A DNA stretch of 5,768 nucleotides from Candidatus Bathyarchaeota archaeon. Its GTDB lineage: Archaea; Thermoproteota; Bathyarchaeia; Bathyarchaeales; Bathyarchaeaceae. A program made the translations under genes and the position numbers. The notes below the pieces were generated by a model. It had not been told where the DNA came from. It saw only the letters and a list, made by a program, of their open reading frames with translations, and did not search any database. How positions within the stretch are numbered: the stretch's first letter is position 1; each line of letters starts with the position of its first letter. The DNA is taken from contig CP070828.1 in NCBI GenBank assembly GCA_020344715.1, positions 608,629-614,396 of the forward strand, written 5' to 3'. Shown here piece by piece: positions 1 through 5,118 of this stretch.

Positions 1-30
1 GCCATTTCGCATCCCAGTCATTCAATATTC

Positions 31-147
31 GATTGGTCCTTATTTATAACTTGCCATAATCACAAAATCTACATCTAAGAATGACCCAAAACAACTATTC
101 AACACGTTCTTTTGGAAGATTCATTTCGACAAAGCCAAGATTGGTCC
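31..147 (+). repeat. 9-bp direct repeat GATTGGTCC, two copies (31-39 and 139-147)
   Basis: GATTGGTCC occurs at 31-39 and again at 139-147. Each copy is preceded by CATTTCG (3-9 and 122-128) and followed by a TATA-like stretch (about 41-49 and 154-162). Two short words in the same order, each pair next to a promoter-like element, suggest either a repeated binding site for a regulator or the trace of a duplicated promoter. The words are short, so chance is not excluded. Apart from these elements I see nothing else in the 189 bases before the first gene. Confidence 0.35.
41..49 (-). promoter_or_regulatory. Possible divergent TATA box
   Basis: Read on the minus strand, this stretch contains TATAAATA (48 down to 41), an excellent match to an archaeal TATA box. 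About 24 bases further along the minus strand an ATG (21 to 19) opens a frame that stays free of stops to the window edge (M-T-G-M-R-N-G), with a second in-frame ATG at 12 to 10. The spacing fits a leaderless archaeal transcript of a divergent gene. Only seven codons are visible, so the gene itself cannot be supported. The site may also be chance AT-rich sequence. Confidence 0.25.
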
Positions 148-151
148 AGAC

Positions 152-170
152 GTCTTATATTACATAAGAC
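152..170. promoter_or_regulatory. Inverted repeat overlapping the TATA box, candidate operator
   Basis: GTCTTAT (152-158) and ATAAGAC (164-170) form a perfect 7-bp inverted repeat around a 5-nt spacer, a 19-bp site of the size bound by dimeric winged-helix or HTH regulators. It encloses the probable TATA box, the usual place for an archaeal repressor site. The short palindrome AGACGTCT (148-155) overlaps its left arm. No regulator gene is visible in the window, so the binding protein is unknown. The site would lie before the predicted transcription start, so an RNA hairpin role is less likely. Confidence 0.45.
154..162 (+). promoter_or_regulatory. TATA box, probable operon promoter
   Basis: CTTATATTA lies in an AT-rich stretch just before the first gene. 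Archaeal TATA boxes centre about 26 bases before the transcription start, which would place the start near 184. That gives a leader of about 42 nt to the preferred ATG at 226, or a nearly leaderless message if the ATG at 190 is used. I see no good bacterial -35/-10 pair. The box is inside the inverted repeat at 152-170, so a repressor bound there should block TBP. Confidence 0.5.
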
Positions 171-213
171 TTAAATTCTAAACCTACAGATGTCCATAAG
201 CAATCAAGCTTTT

Positions 214-220
214 GAGGTAG
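214..220 (+). promoter_or_regulatory. Ribosome binding site that decides the first gene's start
   Basis: GAGGTAG stands before the ATG at 226, with 7 nt between GAGGT and the start, and matches the GGAGGTGATC complement of the archaeal 16S rRNA end. Nothing similar precedes the in-frame ATG at 190. This favours the start at 226, which also places the basic leader directly at the N-terminus. Confidence 0.65.
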
Positions 221-225
221 TAGAA

Positions 226-1920
226 ATGAAGAAGGTCAAGAATTCGAGAAAAGCAGTTTCGACAACTATGGCAATCGTGGCGATAGTTATAATAGTAATT
301 GTAGTCATCGCTGGAATCTATGCCTACCAAACATACCTTGCACCTCCTAGAAAAGAGCTGATTATGGGAACGACAGACTCCGTGGAATCTGCCATCGATC
401 CGTCTCGAGCCTGGGACTTCTTTGGATGGGAGATAATCCAAAACACAGGTTGCACCTTGGTGGAGATTAAACCTGGCTCATCGGCTACAGCGGAAGACTT
501 TGAGCCGGCGTTGGCGACCGATTGGACGTTAAGTGCAGACAAGATAACCTGGACCTTTACCCTGAGAGAAGGCGTCGAGTTTGCGGATGGAACAGAATTC
601 AATGCAAGTCATGTGAAATACAGTTTCGATAGGGCGATGGGAATTAACCATCCTGAAGGCATGCCACTCGGCAGTGAGTTCGACACTATCATAGATAGCG
701 TGGAAGTCGTAAGCAAATACGTGGTTGAGTTTAATCTGGTGCAACCCTTCGGCCCATTCCTAGCGTTATTGTCATGCCAAGCATGTGCTATAGTTAATCC
801 TGAGTACGCCGGAGGCTGGAAAACAGACTGGAGCGAGGACGACGTCGTTTACTACGAGGAGGGCGACGTGCGCGCAAGCCACACAATGGATCTCGGCCCA
901 TACAATTTAGTAGATTGGACACGAGTGGCTGGAAAGGATAACGAAATGAGACTGGAAGCAAACCCCAACTACTGGAATAGGGATGCGGATGGGGGATTAC
1001 CGAAAACGGAAGTCGTCATAATCAAGTTTTACGCTGACGCTACAGCACTCCGACTAGCCATCGAAGCTGGCGACATTGACGTGGCGTTCAGACATATCAG
1101 TGCAACGGACATCGAAGATCTCCAGGATGATCCGGATGTGAAGGTATGGGAGGGCGTGGGAGCAGCCATTCAGTACATGATCTTCCAAGAAGATCCGGTG
1201 GGTACTTTACCTCAGCTTAACAACGCGAAGATTAGAAGAGCCCTGACAGCCTGTTTAAACAGGTCAGAAGTATGCAGTACGGTGTTCCTCAACCAAATGT
1301 CTCCTCTGTACAGCATCTTACCTGACGGAATGTTGGGGCACACCGAAGCCTTCGCGGAGCTTGGAGACGCTAACCTTACCTATGCTATTAGCGAGCTTGC
1401 CGATCTGGGCTACAGCGAGACGAACAAACTGGAAATCGAGCTATATTACGAATCCAGTGGGCACTATCCTTCAAGCGCTGAACAGGCTGCCGTCTACAAG
1501 TCGCAGTTTGAAGCGAGTGGAGTAGTCGATGTAACCCTCAAGTCTCTTGACTGGCCAAGCTACAGGGAAGCTAGATCAGAAGGAACCATGCACATCTATC
1601 TATACGGCTGGTACCCCGACTACATCGACCCTGACAACTATGCCTTCCTCTACTATGCCGTCTGGCTCAACCACCACTACATCGAGAATGGCGAACACTA
1701 CGCTGAGATGAAGGCCGCATATGACGATGCACGTGCCTCGTCGGTCGAGTCTGAGAGAATAGATCTTTACGCCGAGATTGATGATTACGCTGTCATGGAT
1801 TGCCCAGTGGTTCCAATATGGCAAGGGGCTGCTTGGGCCGTAACAAAGCCCAACATCAAAGGCGTGTACCTCGACATAACGCAAACTTGGCGAATTTGGC
1901 TACTATACGAAGAATCGTAA
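226..1920 (+). CDS. ABC transporter substrate-binding protein, peptide/nickel family (SBP_bac_5), membrane-anchored
   Basis: Extracytoplasmic receptor of the importer encoded downstream, 564 residues from the preferred ATG (576 if the ATG at 190 is used). Family marks, numbered from 226, include the region around residues 105-135 with FTLREGVEFADGTEF, then GPYNLVDW followed by LEANPNYW, then RRALTACLNR near 337-346, GWYPDYIDPDNY at 461-472 and a C-terminal VPIWQGAAWAV. The start has a basic leader (K2, K3, K5, R8, K9), A10, then VSTT and about 20 Ile/Val/Ala residues. There is no lipobox cysteine. This resembles an archaeal class III signal cut after A10, which would leave the helix as an anchor. 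Six cysteines (76, 184, 187, 343, 350, 526) and three N-glycosylation sequons (N126, N345, N383) suit a surface protein. The ligand cannot be told from sequence: peptides are the default, but oligosaccharides and nickel complexes are known for relatives, so I give no symbol. Confidence 0.93.
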   Translation: MKKVKNSRKAVSTTMAIVAIVIIVIVVIAGIYAYQTYLAPPRKELIMGTTDSVESAIDPSRAWDFFGWEIIQNTGCTLVEIKPGSSATAEDFEPALATDWTLSADKITWTFTLREGVEFADGTEFNASHVKYSFDRAMGINHPEGMPLGSEFDTIIDSVEVVSKYVVEFNLVQPFGPFLALLSCQACAIVNPEYAGGWKTDWSEDDVVYYEEGDVRASHTMDLGPYNLVDWTRVAGKDNEMRLEANPNYWNRDADGGLPKTEVVIIKFYADATALRLAIEAGDIDVAFRHISATDIEDLQDDPDVKVWEGVGAAIQYMIFQEDPVGTLPQLNNAKIRRALTACLNRSEVCSTVFLNQMSPLYSILPDGMLGHTEAFAELGDANLTYAISELADLGYSETNKLEIELYYESSGHYPSSAEQAAVYKSQFEASGVVDVTLKSLDWPSYREARSEGTMHIYLYGWYPDYIDPDNYAFLYYAVWLNHHYIENGEHYAEMKAAYDDARASSVESERIDLYAEIDDYAVMDCPVVPIWQGAAWAVTKPNIKGVYLDITQTWRIWLLYEES

Positions 1921-1943
1921 CCCTTATTTCTACCTCCCTTCTC

Positions 1944-1950
1944 TTTTTTT
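1944..1950 (+). terminator. T-run after the binding-protein gene, possible partial terminator
   Basis: Seven consecutive T bases end a 30-nt tract (1921-1950) that is almost entirely pyrimidine. I see no stable hairpin before it, as expected for archaeal intrinsic termination, which needs mainly a U-tract. It lies in the 69-nt gap between the binding protein and dppB, the only sizeable gap in the operon. Partial termination here would give more message for the receptor than for the membrane and ATPase subunits. A weak TATA-like CATAAATC (1951-1958) follows, but I do not call it a promoter. Confidence 0.4.
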
Positions 1951-1977
1951 CATAAATCTTAGCTCATGTTATGGTAA

Positions 1978-1986
1978 AGGTGGTGA
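1978..1986 (+). promoter_or_regulatory. Ribosome binding site for dppB
   Basis: AGGTGGTGA precedes the GTG at 1990 and contains two overlapping partial matches to GGAGGTGATC. The TGA at 1984-1986 is an in-frame stop, so the GTG at 1990 is the first possible start in that frame. This fixes the N-terminus. Confidence 0.6.
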
Positions 1987-1989
1987 GTT

Positions 1990-3222
1990 GTGGATCTTCG
2001 CTCGTACATTGTCGCCAGAGTATTACTTATGATACCGATGATTTTCTTGTTGCTCTCGATAGTTTTCCTGATTGTTCGAGTTGTGCCCGGTGACCCGGTC
2101 TTGCTCCATTTTGAAAAGAAAGCCAGCGAAGAGGCTATGGCCGAGATGAGGCGCGAATTGAGACTGGATCAACCCTTGCACGTTCAGTACTTCGAATATT
2201 TGGCAGGCCTCCTACGCGGAGACCTGGGGAAGTCGATGGCGCCGGGACGTGACTCGATTTCCCAGCACATCTTCTCCGCCTTTCCGGCGACACTTGAGCT
2301 TGCTCTATTCTCCATATTGATAGCGGTAGGGATCGGGATACTTCTTGGTGTAAGGGCGTCTACGTCATACAATTCTGTCCAAGATCACGTGATAAGGGTC
2401 TTCGGAACAGTCATATACGCTATTCCAGTCTTCTTTCTGGGCATGATCCTTCTGCTGGTTTTCAGTATATACCTTAAATGGTTTCCCGCAGGAGGACGCA
2501 TCAAACCACTCATGGAGCCTGAGGGCTTGACCTTCTACTTCAGCAAGCCTGCGGGAGGTTTCGTTCAAGTTTTCACGTGGTCCTTTCCCGTGGGTCTCAT
2601 ATCTTGGGCTATATCCTTGGTTGCGTTAAAGAGAAAAGCCATCAAGTTTTGGCCAAAGGGCCTACTGATTTCTCTCCTAGTCCTCTCAGCAGGTTGGATC
2701 GTTTACGCATATTTCGCGTGGCATCTCATGTTCCGTGGGGGTCTACATATAACGGGCTTGTACACGATCGACAGTCTCCTTGATGGAAATGTCGTGAAAT
2801 TTGTGGAGGCAGTGAGGTATCTTTTCCTACCTTCCTTGACTCTTGGGCTGATGCTTTCCGGCGTCTTCATTAGACTGACTAGGAGCAATATGCTCGAAAC
2901 TTTGCGCCTTGACTTCGTTACCGCAGCCAGGGCGAGAGGGTTAAAAGAATCATCTGTGGTCTATGGGTACGCACTCAGAAACGCCTTTCTGCCCATACTT
3001 ACCATGATGGGTCTTCAATTCGCTATGCTTCTCGGGGGAGCCATTCTCACGGAGACCACTTTTTCTTGGCCTGGATTAGGAAGATATCTCGTTGATAGAA
3101 TCAGTTTTAGGGATTACACGGCTATTCAAGGAGCTGTGATCTTCTTCGGCATCCTCGTTGCTGTCGTAAACCTCGTCGTAGATATTCTGTACGCTTACCT
3201 TGACCCAAGGATACGATTCTAG
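1990..3222 (+). CDS. dppB: Peptide/nickel ABC transporter permease DppB, with an inserted two-helix segment
   Basis: First of two permease subunits forming the membrane pore, 410 residues from a GTG start. The N-terminal helix (about 10-30) leads into VPGDP, then MRRELRLDQPL (from 53) and LLRGDLGKS (about 74-82), all typical of DppB/OppB. The EAA loop that docks on the ATPases runs from about 308 to 336 (TAARARGL, then RNAFLPI). The end shows SWPGLGRYL, RDYTAIQG and the C-terminal LDPRIRF. The family is usually about 305-340 residues. The excess lies between WFPAGGRI (164-171) and GLYTIDSLLDGN (from about 256), a segment of about 80 residues with two extra predicted helices (about 194-213 and 224-243). 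The same reading frame and conserved flanks argue against a frameshift. The spacing to dppC is 11 nt and the dppC ribosome site overlaps this stop codon. Confidence 0.95.
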   Translation: MDLRSYIVARVLLMIPMIFLLLSIVFLIVRVVPGDPVLLHFEKKASEEAMAEMRRELRLDQPLHVQYFEYLAGLLRGDLGKSMAPGRDSISQHIFSAFPATLELALFSILIAVGIGILLGVRASTSYNSVQDHVIRVFGTVIYAIPVFFLGMILLLVFSIYLKWFPAGGRIKPLMEPEGLTFYFSKPAGGFVQVFTWSFPVGLISWAISLVALKRKAIKFWPKGLLISLLVLSAGWIVYAYFAWHLMFRGGLHITGLYTIDSLLDGNVVKFVEAVRYLFLPSLTLGLMLSGVFIRLTRSNMLETLRLDFVTAARARGLKESSVVYGYALRNAFLPILTMMGLQFAMLLGGAILTETTFSWPGLGRYLVDRISFRDYTAIQGAVIFFGILVAVVNLVVDILYAYLDPRIRF

Positions 3223-3226
3223 GAGG
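3221..3226 (+). promoter_or_regulatory. Strong ribosome binding site for dppC overlapping the dppB stop
   Basis: AGGAGG begins inside the TAG stop of dppB (3220-3222) and lies 7 nt before the TTG at 3234. The near-perfect site compensates for the weak start codon and suggests that ribosomes ending on dppB can restart on dppC. Confidence 0.75.
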
Positions 3227-3233
3227 AACTAAA

Positions 3234-4124
3234 TTGCCCAAGTTAGAGATCAAACGATCTTTCCTTGCTCGCTTCATTCCAGGCCTAGCGTCGCTAACCA
3301 AGAGAGGCTCAGCAGGATGGATGACGATTATCGGGTCAGGAATTGTGTTGTCAATGGTTCTAATGACGGTGCTTGGTCCTTGGTTCTCACCATATGATCC
3401 CACAGCCATAAATGTTAGCCCACCCCCAAATCCCAGTCCACCGAGCGGAGATTTTCCTCTAGGTACGAACCTTCTGGGCCAAGATATGCTAAGTCGAATA
3501 TTGTGTGGCGGGAGTGTCATGATTCAGGTAGCACTTCTCTCAGTGCTTTTCTGCTTCATTATAGGCGTACCTGTTGGTCTCCTTGCGTCGTATGCTGGTG
3601 GCATGATTGACAGAATATCCACTCTGGTGATGGACAGCTTCTATGCTTTTCCGGGCTTGGTCCTCGCTATCGCTATAGCCGCTATGATGGGAAGAGGAGT
3701 AGTCAACATGGCTCTCTCGATAGCAGTTGTCTACGTTCCATCCTACTTCAGAATGGTGCGAAGTCAAGTTCTAACCATAAAGGAATTGCCCTATACAGAA
3801 GCTGCCCGTGCAACAGGCGCGAAAGGACAAACGGTGCTTCTTCGCTACATTCTGCCAAACGTGGTTCCCTCAATAGTGGTTGTAGCCACGGTTAACTTTG
3901 CTGATGCAATTTTGACAGCCGCAGGATTAACCTTTGTGGGTCTGGGAGTTGGAATAGATGTTCCAGATTGGGGATGGGACTTGACACAAGGAAGGCAACT
4001 TCTTCCAAGCGGTTCATGGTGGGTCATAACCTTCCCCGGTATCATGATTCTTCTTCTTGCGTTGGGATTCACCCTAGTCGGAGAAGGACTGAGCGAATTG
4101 CTGACTCCAAGACTTGAACGATGA
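3234..4124 (+). CDS. dppC: Peptide/nickel ABC transporter permease DppC
   Basis: Second permease subunit, pairing with DppB to form the pore, 296 residues from a TTG start set by an AGGAGG site. The length is normal for the family. A short cytoplasmic N-terminus precedes the first helix (about 28-50). The external segment has SPYDPTAIN, a proline-rich stretch (residues 63-70) and PLGTNLLGQDMLSRIL, corresponding to the usual GTD-GRD region of OppC/DppC with mild changes. Next come MDSFYAFPGLVLAI and the EAA loop at about 189-209 (E189, A190, A191, G195, then LPN at 207-209), the contact to the ATPases. The C-terminal signature includes LTFVGLGVG, PDWGWDL, FPGIMILLLALGF and TPRLER. All expected parts are present and nothing is truncated. 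It sits between dppB and dppD with gaps of 11 and 10 nt. Confidence 0.96.
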   Translation: MPKLEIKRSFLARFIPGLASLTKRGSAGWMTIIGSGIVLSMVLMTVLGPWFSPYDPTAINVSPPPNPSPPSGDFPLGTNLLGQDMLSRILCGGSVMIQVALLSVLFCFIIGVPVGLLASYAGGMIDRISTLVMDSFYAFPGLVLAIAIAAMMGRGVVNMALSIAVVYVPSYFRMVRSQVLTIKELPYTEAARATGAKGQTVLLRYILPNVVPSIVVVATVNFADAILTAAGLTFVGLGVGIDVPDWGWDLTQGRQLLPSGSWWVITFPGIMILLLALGFTLVGEGLSELLTPRLER

Positions 4125-4125
4125 T

Positions 4126-4131
4126 GTGATC
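4126..4131 (+). promoter_or_regulatory. Ribosome binding site supporting the TTG start of dppD
   Basis: GTGATC is the 3' half of the archaeal GGAGGTGATC consensus and lies 3 nt before the TTG at 4135. When aligned on the full consensus this equals the register seen for dppC. No such match precedes the upstream in-frame TTG at 4114 or the GTG at 4126, so the site favours a protein beginning MPLLEV. Confidence 0.5.
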
Positions 4132-4134
4132 TCG

Positions 4135-5118
4135 TTGCCCTTGCTAGAAGTTGACTCATTGACCGTAGATTACCGGACTAGAGACGGAGACATTCGAGCA
4201 GTCAACAATCTATCATTCGCTTTGGAGAAGGGTGAAACCCTAGGCCTGGTTGGTGAATCTGGTTCTGGAAAATCCACTCTCGGACTTTCGATAATTCAGC
4301 TTGTACCTGTTCCAGGCGTAATTGTAAACGGCCACGTACGGATTGATGGAGTAGACGTCGTGCGTCTGTCAGATGAGGAAATGCGCGCCATCAGAGGAAA
4401 AAACGTCGGGTTTGTATTTCAAGACCCTATGACTTCCTTAAATCCAGTTAAGAAAGTTGGAGCACACTTTATTGAACTAATACGCACACATGAACCCAAT
4501 GTGACCGAAGCAGAAGCCCTGGAACGCGCCCAGAAAACCCTCAACGACGTAGGGATACTACCTGAACGTATCAACGACTATCCCCACCAGTTTAGCGGTG
4601 GAATGCGACAACGGATCATGATAGCCTTGGCAATCGCTCTCAACCCTGGCGTAGTAATCGCCGACGAGCCTACGACTGCCCTCGACGTCATCGTTCAAGC
4701 AAAAATACTAGACCTTCTGAAAAACCTACGTGACACATATGGAATGGCCCTTATTCTCATAACCCACGACTTGAGCATCGTGTTGGAGAGATGTGACAAA
4801 ATCATTGTGATGTATGCGGGGAATCTAGTGGAATATGCCACGGGCACAGAGTTGCACAGCCACCCACGGCATCCCTACACACAAGGACTTCTTCAAAGCA
4901 TACCCAACATCGAGTTGGCCGAGCAGAAATTGGAGGCGATCCCTGGTTCTCCCCCGAACTTGCTTAACCCCCCAAAAGGCTGTCGGTTCTGGCTTCGCTG
5001 CTCCGAAGCAGGTGAAAATTGTGAAACAGAAGAACCTCCGATTGTGGAGGTTAGCCCTGGGCACTTCGTCAGATGTTTCAAGGAGGCTGACAAATCTGAG
5101 CGCAATCGTAAACGTTGA
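4135..5118 (+). CDS. dppD: Peptide/nickel ABC transporter ATP-binding protein DppD
   Basis: One of two cytoplasmic ATPases that power the importer, 327 residues from the TTG at 4135. That start gives MPLLEVDSLTV, which aligns with the usual N-terminus of the family. The TTG at 4114 would add seven residues and overlap dppC. Nucleotide-binding parts, numbered from 4135, are complete: Walker A GESGSGKST (40-48), Q-loop Q96 in FQDPMTSLNP, ABC signature SGGMRQR (154-160), Walker B ending D177-E178 in ADEPTTALD, and H-loop H211 in ITHDLS. The C-terminal oligopeptide-transporter extension has YTQGLLQSIP, PGSPPNLLNPP and four cysteines, C283, C289, C296 and C314. Relatives with this pattern bind a [4Fe-4S] cluster. 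Both ATP-site motif sets look active. The 3' end overlaps the preferred start of dppF by 23 nt. Confidence 0.95.
   Translation: MPLLEVDSLTVDYRTRDGDIRAVNNLSFALEKGETLGLVGESGSGKSTLGLSIIQLVPVPGVIVNGHVRIDGVDVVRLSDEEMRAIRGKNVGFVFQDPMTSLNPVKKVGAHFIELIRTHEPNVTEAEALERAQKTLNDVGILPERINDYPHQFSGGMRQRIMIALAIALNPGVVIADEPTTALDVIVQAKILDLLKNLRDTYGMALILITHDLSIVLERCDKIIVMYAGNLVEYATGTELHSHPRHPYTQGLLQSIPNIELAEQKLEAIPGSPPNLLNPPKGCRFWLRCSEAGENCETEEPPIVEVSPGHFVRCFKEADKSERNRKR
5080..5086 (+). promoter_or_regulatory. Ribosome binding site for dppF inside dppD
   Basis: AAGGAGG lies within the dppD coding sequence and is the strongest ribosome-site match near the dppF N-terminus. It stands 9 nt before the in-frame CTG at 5096. 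No ATG, GTG or TTG in that frame lies at a usable distance from it. The nearest downstream is the TTG at 5123, which would cut into the conserved first strand of the ATPase. Confidence 0.6.

Noticed and set aside
1..189. tRNA, riboswitch or CRISPR repeat in the upstream region
   Set aside because: There is no cloverleaf, no long conserved-looking leader and no regular repeat-spacer pattern. The only repeats are the short words reported above.
190..225. Start of the binding protein at ATG 190
   Set aside because: No ribosome site precedes it and it adds twelve residues before the basic leader. ATG 226 has GAGGTAG in a good position. It is kept only as an alternative.
1951..1989. A second promoter for dppB at CATAAATC
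   Set aside because: The TATA match is weak, and a start about 25 bases later would begin inside the ribosome binding site. Read-through from the first gene is simpler.
2479..2763. Frameshift or gene fusion as the cause of the long DppB
   Set aside because: The frame is continuous, both flanks are canonical and the extra segment is itself composed of plausible membrane helices.
4114..4134. dppD start at TTG 4114 or GTG 4126
   Set aside because: Neither has a clear ribosome site and both add residues before the family-like MPLLEV. TTG 4135 has GTGATC in the right register.
5012..5095. dppF start at GTG 5021 (behind AGGTGA), GTG 5012 or TTG 5042
   Set aside because: The added residues do not look like the family and are an out-of-phase reading of the conserved dppD cysteine region. 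CTG 5096 fits protein and ribosome site better, though this is not settled.
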